Below, one piece after another: positions 28,117 through 37,364 of a stretch of DNA of 64,000 nucleotides. Under the pieces are notes generated by a model, which saw only the letters and a program-made list of their open reading frames with translations, was not told the DNA's origin and made no database searches. The position numbers and the translations under genes are program-made. Origin of the DNA: Gammaproteobacteria bacterium (lineage in GTDB: Bacteria; Pseudomonadota; Gammaproteobacteria; SG8-11); assembly GCA_024641505.1 (NCBI GenBank), contig JAHECY010000002.1, forward strand, positions 58,071 through 122,070, read 5' to 3'. How positions within the stretch are numbered: position 1 is the stretch's first letter; the number at the start of each line of letters is the position of its first letter.

Positions 28117-28770
28117 ATGCGAGTCATATTCATCGGCGCCAGCTCCCTCACCCAGATGACGGCGCAAGTACTGATCCGGCGCAAGTACGATGTCGTAATC
28201 GTGGAACGCGACAAGGAAAAAATCGCCGACATCTCCGAAGAATTCGACTGCGGATTTATTCACGGCGACGGCACCCGCCCCGACCTGTTGCGCGAACTGA
28301 ATCCCACAGCCACCGATATTCTGTTCTGTTTCATGGGTGGCGATCAGGCCAATCTGATTGCGGCGCTGGTGGGACGTTCACTCGGTTGCCAGCGGGTATT
28401 TTTAAAAATCGATGATCCGGATTTCGAGCATGTCGCCATCGAACTGGGACTGCATGACGTGATCTTGCCCAATCGCACCACCAGCCGCTACCTGGCGGAT
28501 CTTATTGAAGGCCAGGATATGCTCAGTCTTTCCGCCATGATCAAGGGCGAAGCGCGGGTGATGTCTTTTGTGGTTCAGGAAGGACTTACCGGGCCGTTTG
28601 CGGCATTGCAACTGCCCAAGGCGACCCGGGTGGTGTGCTTGTACCGCGAACAGGAATTGATCTTGCCTGATGAGGAATGTACGTTAAAGTTGGACGATGA
28701 AGTTATCATTATTACCTACCAAAAACACCTGGAAACCATCTCCGAGCAACTCAGTACATTGCACCAATAA
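28117..28770 (+). CDS. TrkA/KtrA-like regulatory RCK subunit
   Basis: Cytoplasmic ring-forming subunit that gates TrkH: a TrkA_N Rossmann domain (residues 1 to about 130) and a TrkA_C domain (about 140-217). The nucleotide loop is IFIGASSLTQM, which keeps only the first glycine of the usual GxGxxG, while the acidic residue after the second strand (VIVERD) is present. Binding of NAD(H) is therefore doubtful and ADP/ATP or another ligand may be used. Single RCK module of 217 residues, KtrA-like rather than the double-module TrkA. Confidence 0.9.
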   Translation: MRVIFIGASSLTQMTAQVLIRRKYDVVIVERDKEKIADISEEFDCGFIHGDGTRPDLLRELNPTATDILFCFMGGDQANLIAALVGRSLGCQRVFLKIDDPDFEHVAIELGLHDVILPNRTTSRYLADLIEGQDMLSLSAMIKGEARVMSFVVQEGLTGPFAALQLPKATRVVCLYREQELILPDEECTLKLDDEVIIITYQKHLETISEQLSTLHQ

Positions 28771-29102
28771 CAGCGCCCGGAATATCCCTTGGCCCAATCA
28801 TCACGTACGACAGTTATGGCGGACCATGGAGCTTCCCTGGACCCGGCAATACTCACTGGCGGGATCGAGCCGGCCAACGTCGATAAAAAGTGCCCATAAT
28901 CAATGTCTTTTTCATCAATTAATACATCGTAAGCACATCTATAAACACCCTGGCCTGCAGGCACGCGCCGCGCGTGCTTACAATAACTAAAGTAAGGTGT
29001 AATTAGGAACAAAAAAACATATCATTTCCCTGTACACCCTAACAAAAACAACGAAAACTTAAGATTTAATTAATTACAGGGACCTACGGTGGGGCAGTGA
29101 GC
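28771..29102. other. 332-bp intergenic stretch
   Basis: No gene is supported. The last 120 bases are AT-rich and end in GGTGGGG (29088-29094), the ribosome site of the FHA gene. A promoter for the FHA/kinase operon is expected here, but I cannot place its boxes with confidence. Confidence 0.4.
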
Positions 29103-29942
29103 ATGGATCAGACATTAAAATTCAAGACTGCGATACGGATTCAGCTCGTTCACATTGCCGGACCACGTAAGGGCGATATTGATGAATTCAACCAGGAACG
29201 AATCAGTATTGGCCGTTCGCCGACGGCGCATGTCGTGTATCCCGCCAGTCTGCGTATCGTTTCCCGGGACCACGCGGAAATCGTCCGTGAGGGCAATCGC
29301 TACTGGTTGAAAAATATCAGCAAGAATGGTTGTCTGGTGAACGGTGAGCGCATGGATAACGTTATCCTGAAACAGGGCGATGTCATCACTTTTGCGCCGG
29401 GCGGACCCAAAGTCAGCTTTCTTTACGCCTTGGACAGTAGCGATCGGCCGACACCACAGGTGACCTCTGCCACTGACATACAAGGCACGCAATCCGTCGC
29501 CATGACGCAAACCGTGTCCGCGGTGAAGCTGACCGGCGGCGGATCGTTCACTATACAATTCGGCACCGACGTGCGCTCCTTCGACCTGGCGGGCATCACT
29601 CTCGGTCGCGGCGAGGACTGCGACTTTGTCATTCCACACCAACGCGTGGCCGATCGGCACCTTTACCTTTATTTCGCCGACAATGAATGCTGGGCCCATG
29701 ATCTTACTTTGCAGCATCTGATCAGCATCAACCACAAGCCCGTGCTGCACGATACCGCGCTGGTATCCGGCGATGTCGTTACCCTGACTCCGAAGGGCCC
29801 GCATTTCAAGTACTTCGGCAGTGGCAAGCTGGCCGAAATGAATTCCCGATCCACGGTCGACGCAGTACCATTGGAAACCAGTCCGCCACCGCCACGACGA
29901 GGCGGGCTGGGAGAATTCTTCAAGTCTCTTTTTCGTAAGTAG
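29103..29942 (+). CDS. Double FHA-domain protein
   Basis: A 279-residue cytoplasmic phosphothreonine-reader. The first FHA domain is canonical (ISIGRSPTAH, then SRDHAEI and NISKNGCLVNG), holding the conserved Arg, Ser-x-x-His and Asn-Gly. The second, about residues 145-245, keeps GRGEDCDFVI and the RHLYL strand but is more degenerate. A proline-rich linker and a basic C-terminus (FFKSLFRK) end it. The ATG at 29103 is preferred over the GTG at 29097 because GGTGGGG is 8 nt upstream. The kinase gene starts 18 bp downstream, so the FHA protein is its likely reader or substrate. Confidence 0.9.
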   Translation: MDQTLKFKTAIRIQLVHIAGPRKGDIDEFNQERISIGRSPTAHVVYPASLRIVSRDHAEIVREGNRYWLKNISKNGCLVNGERMDNVILKQGDVITFAPGGPKVSFLYALDSSDRPTPQVTSATDIQGTQSVAMTQTVSAVKLTGGGSFTIQFGTDVRSFDLAGITLGRGEDCDFVIPHQRVADRHLYLYFADNECWAHDLTLQHLISINHKPVLHDTALVSGDVVTLTPKGPHFKYFGSGKLAEMNSRSTVDAVPLETSPPPPRRGGLGEFFKSLFRK

Positions 29943-29960
29943 CCTGGTGCCGGATATCAT

Positions 29961-31520
29961 ATGCAGCAGACCCTCGGGCGTTATCAGTTGTTGGAGGAAA
30001 TCGGCAGCGGCGCCATGGCCAAGGTCTTCAAAGCATTTGATCCCGACATTCAGCGCACGCTGGCAGTCAAGGTTTTACACTCGGAACGCTGCATCGACTC
30101 CGACTACCGCACGCGTTTTCTGCGCGAAGCCAAAGCCGCCGGCAATCTGTCCCACAACAATATCGTTACCATATACGATGTTGGCGAGGCTGCAGGGCGG
30201 CCCTATATCGCCATGGAGTTTCTCGACGGCATTCCCCTGGATCGATTGATCAAGTCGCAGCGACACTTCACGCTTCCGGAAGTGGTCAAGATCATGGTGC
30301 AATTGACTCGCGCCTTGATTTACGCGCATGACCACGGCATCGTGCACCGCGACATCAAACCCAGCAATATCCTTTACGCCGCCACCGATCCCGGCGACAG
30401 CGCACTGTGCATAACCGATTTTGGTATTGCTCACATCGAGGACGCCAATCTCACCCTGCAAACCGAACACGGTGAGCTATTAGGCACACCGCACTATATG
30501 TCGCCGGAACAGATTCTGGGGCGGCCAGTTGACGGACGTTCCGACCTGTTTTCTCTCGGTGTTGTTCTTTATGAGTTGCTCACTGGACGTAAACCTTTCA
30601 AGGCGGACACTATCGCCGCGCTCATGTTTCGTATAGTTACCGATGATCCTGCGCCTATCAGCAGCTTGAAGATGGACATTCCAGAGAGCCTGCAACAACT
30701 GGCGGACAAACTGTTACGCAAATCACCGGACAAACGCTTTCGCGATGGCAGGCAACTGTTGCAGGAACTGGGGCGCATCCAAGCGGCATTGACCCGTGTC
30801 ACACCCGGCGTACGCGCCAACATTCGCGATACTCGCTGGCCCTGGGTCATCCTCGCCGGCGCCATTGCGGCGCTGCTCATGCTGCCGCTGGCAGCTAGCC
30901 TGCTCGGTCAACAGCAACGCGCCTTTAATCAGATACTCGACGACCACGGCACGGCATTGATCAGCCTGATTGCAGCCGACAGTGCCGCACTGTTGCTGGG
31001 GCAAGATTGGCTGGCCGTGGAATTGAGCGTCAGCGACCTGAGTGCACGGCACGGCATCGCGGACCTGGTGATAACCGATCATACCGGTGTAGTACGCGGC
31101 GCATTCGATAAAGCTCGGCTCGGGAAACAATACGTGGTGGCGGTAACTGCAGGAAGTCGCCAGTATCAATCACCGGTGCTGTACCAGGAACAGCGCGTCG
31201 GCATGGCGTATCTGCAATTGGCTGCGAAAAATCACAGCGCTCTGCTCCGCTGGAGTGTGGCGATCTTGGCCGTAATAATATTATGCACCTGTGGCACCGT
31301 GATGTACGCAGTTTATGTCAGGTTGGGTGCGCACCACGCCACCCGGCGACAGTTGGCACAGTTGGCACAGTTACTGCCTCAGGAAATCACCCCGACGGAA
31401 AGCGGCACCGAATACATGACCTTGATGGACACATTGGCGCCAGGCCCGGTGGTGTCCGGCAAATATTCAGCCACACTGATGAATCCATTGCTTAACAAGA
31501 GTACTCCTGGCCAACCATGA
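29961..31520 (+). CDS. Membrane Ser/Thr protein kinase with extracytoplasmic sensor domain
   Basis: PknB-like kinase of 519 residues. The kinase domain spans about 7-275 with the glycine loop (EIGSGAMAKV), Lys37 (AVKV), catalytic Asp131 in VHRDIKPSN, metal Asp153 in TDFG, and the APE-like SPEQ. TM1 (293-315), an external domain of about 110 residues (AAD...VITDHTGVVRGAF, Cache-like in style) and TM2 (429-453) follow, then a Thr-rich cytoplasmic tail with repeated YMTLMDTL / YSATLMNPL segments that could be phosphorylated. Coupled to the FHA gene. Pairs of this kind (PpkA with an FHA protein) control type VI secretion post-translationally in other bacteria, and a type VI cluster lies at 53-64 kb. 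Confidence 0.92.
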   Translation: MQQTLGRYQLLEEIGSGAMAKVFKAFDPDIQRTLAVKVLHSERCIDSDYRTRFLREAKAAGNLSHNNIVTIYDVGEAAGRPYIAMEFLDGIPLDRLIKSQRHFTLPEVVKIMVQLTRALIYAHDHGIVHRDIKPSNILYAATDPGDSALCITDFGIAHIEDANLTLQTEHGELLGTPHYMSPEQILGRPVDGRSDLFSLGVVLYELLTGRKPFKADTIAALMFRIVTDDPAPISSLKMDIPESLQQLADKLLRKSPDKRFRDGRQLLQELGRIQAALTRVTPGVRANIRDTRWPWVILAGAIAALLMLPLAASLLGQQQRAFNQILDDHGTALISLIAADSAALLLGQDWLAVELSVSDLSARHGIADLVITDHTGVVRGAFDKARLGKQYVVAVTAGSRQYQSPVLYQEQRVGMAYLQLAAKNHSALLRWSVAILAVIILCTCGTVMYAVYVRLGAHHATRRQLAQLAQLLPQEITPTESGTEYMTLMDTLAPGPVVSGKYSATLMNPLLNKSTPGQP

Positions 31521-31948
31521 AAAAACTACTCTCCTTCCGTGATCCAGACGTCGCCGCCGTATTTGGCGGCTACCCGGAACACGTGCGTCATCGCTTGATG
31601 GCCTTGCGACGCTTGATCTTCGATGTCGCGGCGGCGACGGACGGTGTGGGAGAATTGGAAGAAACCTTGCGCTGGGGCCAACCCAGCTACCTGACCAGCC
31701 AAACCCGAAGCGGCAGCCTGATCCGGATCGATCAAATCAAATCTCACTCGGGGCAGTTTGCCATGTATTTCCACTGCCAGACCACGCTGGTGGACAGCTT
31801 CCGGGAAATGTATCGCGAGGAGTTTCAATTCCAGGGAAATCGCTGCATTGTTTTCGATGATCGAGATAATATTCCGGTACATGCGTTGCGGCACTGCATT
31901 GCGTTGGCCCTCACTTACCACTTGCGCAAATCCGCCAAGACCCGCTGA
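31517..31948 (+). CDS. DUF1801 family protein
   Basis: A 143-residue soluble protein of the DUF1801 (YdhG-like) fold, with ETLRWGQPSYLT as signature and a C-terminal helix rich in Leu and His. The ATG overlaps the kinase stop (ATGA), so it is translationally coupled to it. Function is unknown. The coupling could mean a role in the kinase circuit, or could be chance operon packing. Confidence 0.85.
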   Translation: MKKLLSFRDPDVAAVFGGYPEHVRHRLMALRRLIFDVAAATDGVGELEETLRWGQPSYLTSQTRSGSLIRIDQIKSHSGQFAMYFHCQTTLVDSFREMYREEFQFQGNRCIVFDDRDNIPVHALRHCIALALTYHLRKSAKTR

Positions 31949-31992
31949 CCGGGAATACATCCGCCATGCCCGGCACTGATGTCCGCCAGCCA

Positions 31993-32946
31993 TCAACTCC
32001 CGGCGGTGTTACCGAACCAGAATGCAATGCTTTTCCGTAAGAATTCATCGGCGCGCATGTAGTGGGAACCGTCGCAGGAAAAGGTCAGGCTCACCATGCC
32101 GTTGAAAATATTGATGGATGACATGCGCAGATAAATATTCTCATCGGCCATGCGCAGGGATTGCAGAATATCCAGTATATGGGCAATGTCCTCCCTGTTG
32201 ATAACGGCATCCTTGGGGTAAGGCCGAGGCGGAAATACCAGACAGATATCCGGATCGCACAGGGCTTCGCTGTCGAGAATGCGATACCGCAATGGATCGT
32301 CAAGGGTCCAGATCGTTACCTGGCCGCTGGAGAAATGTATCTGTGTCTGAAACACGCCGCGCTGGGTCAATAATTCTTCCATGATGGCCATGGCCTGATC
32401 CAGATTGCGATCCAGCGGACTGTCAATGCGGCACTGCTGGAAAACCGCACCCCGAATCACCGGATCCCCCTTGATCTGACGCCAGGACCCGGGCTCTTCA
32501 TACAGTTCCGCGGTGACCGGCAGATCCCGCAAGTCAAAGTCCGCTCCCAGATAACCCAATACGCGGTTTCCCTCACGCACGATCTGTAGCGCGGTAATGG
32601 AAGGACGGTGTTTCGACTGACTGATATAAGCATCGGACAATAAATAACCCCACGAGGGGACCACTTCCTTCATATAGGGGCGTTGGGATCGATCACGCCC
32701 GAAATGTCCCGCAACCAGCCCGGTTTTACCCACATTGTCGCAAATTTGCACGCCATTGGTTTCCACGCAATACAAATAGGTACAATGTGGGATCTCCGGG
32801 AAACCGGATATCAAGATCCCATTCAACGATTCACGATTGCCCCATCTTGGCGCACATTGGCTGGCGACACGGGCCAAGGGTTCCTGGAGCAAACGCGCCA
32901 GCTCCTCTCGTTGTTGATAAACTGCATCTTTCCACGAAGGTTTCAT
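31993..32946 (-). CDS. Stand-alone Cache/PDC-type sensor-domain protein
   Basis: A 317-residue protein whose middle resembles a PDC/Cache ligand-binding domain: YLYCVETNGVQICDN, then GRDRSQRPYM, then ITALQIVREG and LGYLGADFDLRDLP, the usual strand order of such domains. There is no TM segment, signal peptide or output domain (kinase, GGDEF or methyl-acceptor), which is odd because Cache domains are normally extracytoplasmic and anchored. The C-terminal 150 residues are of unknown fold. It converges on the DUF1801 gene. It may be a soluble sensor working with a separate output protein. Confidence 0.65.
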   Translation of the reverse strand: MKPSWKDAVYQQREELARLLQEPLARVASQCAPRWGNRESLNGILISGFPEIPHCTYLYCVETNGVQICDNVGKTGLVAGHFGRDRSQRPYMKEVVPSWGYLLSDAYISQSKHRPSITALQIVREGNRVLGYLGADFDLRDLPVTAELYEEPGSWRQIKGDPVIRGAVFQQCRIDSPLDRNLDQAMAIMEELLTQRGVFQTQIHFSSGQVTIWTLDDPLRYRILDSEALCDPDICLVFPPRPYPKDAVINREDIAHILDILQSLRMADENIYLRMSSINIFNGMVSLTFSCDGSHYMRADEFLRKSIAFWFGNTAGS

Positions 32947-33300
32947 CGATATCGATATCCGGAATTGGGAATAAAATACGCTACATAATATGAAGACCTG
33001 ATTGCTTCACCCACCAGTCCCGGGTTAGAAGGCCGCCCGGCGCCAAGGTTCCCTGCGAAAGCAACGACAGCGTCCTTTCCGGTGATTGCTATCGGCTCTG
33101 CAGCGGAAAAATTCTGCCCGGATTCCCGAATCCGTCCCCCGTAACGGAAACGCTGTGCGTAAACCACGACATGCGTCCACTATGCGTATAAAAACGCACT
33201 TCATTCGCTGGTAACTGTGCGATAATTTCCCACATGCCCATGTAATCACAGCGGCAACACCTATCGTACCCTCGTATGCTGAATAAAGGGAGTATGATTT
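32947..33300. other. 354-bp divergent intergenic stretch
   Basis: Separates the sensor gene from the cation module. An AGGGAG ribosome site lies just before 33301. I looked for a metal riboswitch because of the downstream transporters and did not see conserved elements of one. Confidence 0.4.
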
Positions 33301-33570
33301 ATGGTTTGCATACAACGTATCGTGCTTGACGTCCTCAAACCGCACCACCCATCCGCCCTGGAATTTGCGGAAGCCCTTGCCGGTGTCGGCAGCGACTATC
33401 ATGTGCGCCTGACGGTCATGGAAATCGACGCCAATACCGAGACCTTGCAGATCGAAGTCTCGGCGCCGGCCATCAACTTTGAGAGAGTACAAGCCGCGAT
33501 TACCGCGATGAGCGGTTCACTGCACAGCATTGATGAGGTGGAGGTACGGAGTTTACCGGAACATGACTAA
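33301..33570 (+). CDS. DUF211 family protein
   Basis: An 89-residue ferredoxin-like-fold protein matching DUF211 (LDVLKPHHPSALEFAEAL at the start, HSIDEVEV at the end). The family is mostly archaeal and of unknown function. Its C-terminus overlaps the start of the VIT-like transporter by 8 bp, so the two are coupled. A regulatory or metal-sensing role for the transporter is inference from this pairing. Confidence 0.85.
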   Translation: MVCIQRIVLDVLKPHHPSALEFAEALAGVGSDYHVRLTVMEIDANTETLQIEVSAPAINFERVQAAITAMSGSLHSIDEVEVRSLPEHD

Positions 33571-34168
33571 CCGGTCGCACCTGTCGCAGTTATTGCTGGA
33601 CGCGGGTTTCCTGCTGCGCATCACCCGATCCCAGGGCATAGCGCGCCGCTATTTCGTGGTTAACGGTTTCGACGGCGCCCTTACCATGCTGGGCTTGCTG
33701 ATGGGCTTCGTCGTCTCGAAACCCACCGACCTCGCCGTTGTCATCAGCGTGTGCATGGGCGCGGCTATCGCCCTTGGCGTCAGCGGTGTGAGCAGCGCCT
33801 ATGTCAGCGAAAGCGCCGAGCGCAAGCATTCCCTCGCGCAACTGGAAGATGCGATGATCTCGGATTTAAGCGCTGGCGCCCATGGTAAAGCCGTTTTCTG
33901 GGTACCGGTGCTGATTGCCCTGATCAACGGCTGCGCTCCCTTGCTCATTTCCGCGCTGATCGTTGTGCCGCTGTGGCTGGCCTACGCCGGCGTACTCTTT
34001 CCCCTGTCATCTCTTTATCTGGCAATGCTCGTCGCCATGGTATTGATTTTTCTGCTCGGCGTGTACCTTGGGCGCATTTCCGGAATCTCCTGGTTACGCA
34101 GCGGCATACAAACCCTGCTCAGCGCAGCGCTCACTGTCGCCTTGATTTATTTATTTGCCGGATACTGA
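33563..34168 (+). CDS. VIT1/CCC1-like divalent metal transporter
   Basis: A 201-residue membrane protein with five hydrophobic segments. It starts GIARRYFVVNGFDGALTMLGLLMGF, where the family's Asp and Met in TM1 face the ion path, followed by ALGVSGVSSAYVSESAE. The canonical long cytoplasmic metal-binding domain of plant/yeast VIT1 is reduced to a short helix, so this is a compact prokaryotic form. The ATG at 33563 overlaps the DUF211 stop. The P-type ATPase gene begins 1 bp after its stop. Fe or Mn are the likely ions. Confidence 0.8.
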   Translation: MTNRSHLSQLLLDAGFLLRITRSQGIARRYFVVNGFDGALTMLGLLMGFVVSKPTDLAVVISVCMGAAIALGVSGVSSAYVSESAERKHSLAQLEDAMISDLSAGAHGKAVFWVPVLIALINGCAPLLISALIVVPLWLAYAGVLFPLSSLYLAMLVAMVLIFLLGVYLGRISGISWLRSGIQTLLSAALTVALIYLFAGY

Positions 34169-34169
34169 T

Positions 34170-36809
34170 GTGAATCAAACACCCTGGCACAGTCTCGACA
34201 ACGACGAGGTACTGCGCCGCTTGCAGGCAAGCGCTGTCGGACTGACCACGGAACAGGCACGACAACGCCAGTCACACCACGGACCCAATACGCTTCCCGA
34301 AGCGCGGCGGCGTTCGGTGCCATCGATTCTGTTGCATCAATTCACGGATTTTATGATCCTGGTATTACTGGTGGCGGCGCTGATCTCGGGCATTATCGGC
34401 GATCCCCAGGATGCTATGGCAATTCTGGTGATCGTGCTGCTCAACGCCTTAATCAGCGCGCTCCAGGAATATCGGGCGGAACGCGCGGTGGCCGCGCTGC
34501 GCGCGATGTCGGCCCCCGATGCGCGGGTACTGCGCGATGCCGTCGCCACGACATTGCCGGCGAGTAGCCTGGTCCCGGGAGATGTCGTGTTGGTGGAGGC
34601 CGGCAATATCGTACCGGCGGATATGCGTTTACTCACCTGCGAGGAACTGCAACTTGACGAATCCTCTCTGACCGGTGAATCCCATCCGGTGGTGAAATCT
34701 AGTGGTACTTTGAGCACACCGGACCTGGCCCTGGCGGACCGCTGCAATCTGCTGTTCAAGAGCAGCATGGTAACGCGCGGCACCGCCACCGGCGTGGTCG
34801 TCGCCACTGGCATATACACGGAAATCGGACGTATTGCCAGCCTGTTGCGCGGAGAAAAAGCGGTGAAAACACCGTTGCAGGTTCGCCTCACGCGTTTCGG
34901 CCGCAACCTGGCGTTGGCGGTGCTTGGCATCTGCGCCGTCGTGTTCACCACCGGCTTGTTGCAGGGGCAACCGGCCATGCTCATGTTTCTTACCGCGGTG
35001 AGTCTGGCGGTAGCGGCGATCCCCGAAGCCTTGCCGGCGGTCGTTACACTCTCTCTGGCATTCGGCGCCCGCTTATTGATACGACACCAGGCCCTGGTAA
35101 GAAATTTACCGGCAGTGGAAACCCTGGGATCGGTGACTTACATCTGCGCCGACAAGACCGGTACCCTCACCCAAAACCGCATGCAAGCGCGTTTATTCGT
35201 CAACACTGGAGCGCAATACGAGCGCTTGAGCGAGGTCGCGTCGGCAACACCTTGGCGGGAACTCGGTACCGCCATGGCGCTGAACAACGACATCACGCTG
35301 GTCGACGGCCAACCTACCGGCGATCCCACGGAACTCGCTTTATATGTCGCCGCTCAGCAAGCCGGGTTTGACAAAACAGCGCTCAACGCTAGTCTGCCCC
35401 GAGTGCACAGCTTCGCCTTCGACAGTGAACGCAAACGCATGACCACCCTGCACCGCCAGGATCATGCCATCATCGCCTATGTCAAAGGCGCGCCAGAGCA
35501 GGTGCTGCCGTTGTGTATCGATGCCTTGGGCGGCATTCATAGCGCGCCGTTCACCCCGGACAACGTGCTGCGCAGCGCGGAATCCCTGGCCAATCAGGGG
35601 TATCGTGTCCTGGCGCTGGCGCAGCGTACGCTGAACGACCTGCCCGCGACCGAGCGAAAACAGTCGGCGGCGACAGTGGAAACCCATTTGAGCTTCCTCG
35701 GCCTGGTGGCACTGATCGATCCCCCGCGCGACGAGGCACGGCAAGCGGTGGCGGATTGCCTGAGCGCCGGCATAATTCCGGTCATGATCACCGGCGATCA
35801 CCCCGGCACGGCACGCACCATCGCCATCAACCTGGGAATCATGCAGGAGGAGCAGACGGTGCTCACCGGTCCGGCACTGGCACGCATGAGCGACTCGCAA
35901 TTTTCCCGAATCGTCGATTCAGTGCGTGCCTACGCGCGGGTCAGTCCTGAACAAAAGCTGCAAATCGTCAAAGCACTGCAGGCAAAGGGTGAATTCGTGG
36001 CCATGACCGGCGATGGCGTCAATGACGCGCCCGCGCTGAAACGCGCCGGTATTGGTATCGCCATGGGACTCAAAGGTACTGACGTGGCGCGCGAAGCCGC
36101 GGACATGGTATTGCTGGATGACAACTTCGCGACCATCGTGCGTGCGGTGCGCGCCGGACGGCGCATCTTCGATAATATTCGTAAATTCATCAAGTACACC
36201 ATGAGTTCCAATTCCGGTGAAATCTGGACGCTGTTCTTCGCGCCCTTTCTCGGCCTGCCGATTCCATTGTTACCGGTGCACATCTTATGGATCAATCTCG
36301 TCACCGACGGTTTGCCGGGCCTGGCCTTTGCCGCGGAGCCGGCGGAACCAGGCATCATGCGCCGGCCGCCGCGCCCTCCCAACGAAGACATTTTCAAACA
36401 CGGGATGTGGCAACATGTCGTCTGGATGGGACTCCTGATCGGCGGCCTTGCCCTTGCCACGCAAGCCTGGGCATTGGCGCGTCATGTGGAATACTGGCAA
36501 ACCATGGTATTCACGGTCTTGACCGTGGCCCAATTATTTCACGCCTTGGCGATTCGTAGCGATCGTGCATCACTGTTCAGCATTGGCATCTTCAGCAATT
36601 TGCCGATGCTGACCGCCCTGCTGTTTACCATGCTGTTGCAACTGCTGGTGATCTACCTGCCCACGCTGAACGACATTTTTCATACCCAACCGCTACCGTT
36701 GTTAGATCTGCTGGTTTGCTTGTTCCTGGCATCGCTGGTGCTGGCGGCCGTGGAATTGGAAAAATGGCTGATCCGCGGCGGGCATATCTATCAATCTCAG
36801 GGCACGTAA
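34170..36809 (+). CDS. P2-type cation-transporting ATPase (Ca2+/Mn2+-like)
   Basis: An 879-residue ion pump. Present are the N-terminal cation ATPase domain (TTEQARQRQ), the actuator TGES loop, phosphorylation site Asp328 in DKTGTLTQN, the hinge motif TGDGVNDAPALK, and a full set of TM helices. The M4 motif is PEALP (classical Ca2+ pumps have PEGLP), and M6 carries NLVTDGLP as in type IIA Ca2+/Mn2+ pumps. GTG start at 34170, almost overlapping the VIT-like gene; the longer TTG frame from 34155 lies inside that gene. With the DUF211 and VIT-like proteins it forms a three-gene cation-handling operon. Confidence 0.92.
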   Translation: MNQTPWHSLDNDEVLRRLQASAVGLTTEQARQRQSHHGPNTLPEARRRSVPSILLHQFTDFMILVLLVAALISGIIGDPQDAMAILVIVLLNALISALQEYRAERAVAALRAMSAPDARVLRDAVATTLPASSLVPGDVVLVEAGNIVPADMRLLTCEELQLDESSLTGESHPVVKSSGTLSTPDLALADRCNLLFKSSMVTRGTATGVVVATGIYTEIGRIASLLRGEKAVKTPLQVRLTRFGRNLALAVLGICAVVFTTGLLQGQPAMLMFLTAVSLAVAAIPEALPAVVTLSLAFGARLLIRHQALVRNLPAVETLGSVTYICADKTGTLTQNRMQARLFVNTGAQYERLSEVASATPWRELGTAMALNNDITLVDGQPTGDPTELALYVAAQQAGFDKTALNASLPRVHSFAFDSERKRMTTLHRQDHAIIAYVKGAPEQVLPLCIDALGGIHSAPFTPDNVLRSAESLANQGYRVLALAQRTLNDLPATERKQSAATVETHLSFLGLVALIDPPRDEARQAVADCLSAGIIPVMITGDHPGTARTIAINLGIMQEEQTVLTGPALARMSDSQFSRIVDSVRAYARVSPEQKLQIVKALQAKGEFVAMTGDGVNDAPALKRAGIGIAMGLKGTDVAREAADMVLLDDNFATIVRAVRAGRRIFDNIRKFIKYTMSSNSGEIWTLFFAPFLGLPIPLLPVHILWINLVTDGLPGLAFAAEPAEPGIMRRPPRPPNEDIFKHGMWQHVVWMGLLIGGLALATQAWALARHVEYWQTMVFTVLTVAQLFHALAIRSDRASLFSIGIFSNLPMLTALLFTMLLQLLVIYLPTLNDIFHTQPLPLLDLLVCLFLASLVLAAVELEKWLIRGGHIYQSQGT

Positions 36810-36914
36810 CTGCGCAAAAACACCCAGAGACCCGTTACCGAGCGGCGCCAACCGAAGATACCCTGCTGCTTGTCAATCGGGAATGACGCGCAACAACGGT
36901 CCCAGCCGTGCCAC

Positions 36915-37364
36915 TCACGACGCCATATGCTTTTCCCGATCCACCACTAACGCTTCCAGATTATCCAGACACGTATTCCATCCTTGTTGATGCATGACAC
37001 TGGATTCCTGGGTCGGAAGGAACTGGTGATACACGGTTAATTCAGTACGCTGCGACGCTAATCCGCGAAATTCCAGCGACACCAGCGATTGGCTTGCCAC
37101 AGAACTGTTCCAGGTTAAAGCGATAAAGTTATAGTGCACGATTTCTATATAGTTGCCACTGACATCCATCGGTCCATCCCGGTCATACATTACCAGATTG
37201 AACGTGCCATTGACGACAAACTGACTGTCTACGGTGCAGCGTGCCGCTGCATCACGGGAGAAAAACAGCCAGTGGCGCATGATTTCAGGTTGCGACCAAG
37301 CTTCAAACAATTCCCGCTTGGCCAGGTTATATGCCCGCTTCAAAACGATCTGTTGCCGTTTCAT
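36915..37364 (-). CDS. SRPBCC/AHSA1-domain protein
   Basis: A 149-residue START-like fold protein. It begins with the hallmark LKRAYNLAKRELFEAWSQPE and RHW (AHSA1/polyketide-cyclase type) and has FNLVMYDRDG and HYNFIALTW strands. The start at 37364 is chosen because AGGAA lies 6 nt upstream; the frame is open 36 codons further. Lone gene converging on the ATPase gene. Function unknown; members bind hydrophobic ligands or assist chaperones. Confidence 0.82.
   Translation of the reverse strand: MKRQQIVLKRAYNLAKRELFEAWSQPEIMRHWLFFSRDAAARCTVDSQFVVNGTFNLVMYDRDGPMDVSGNYIEIVHYNFIALTWNSSVASQSLVSLEFRGLASQRTELTVYHQFLPTQESSVMHQQGWNTCLDNLEALVVDREKHMAS

Noticed and set aside
32947..33300. Metal riboswitch (yybP-ykoY type) before the cation operon
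   Set aside because: The conserved paired loops of that class were not found by eye.
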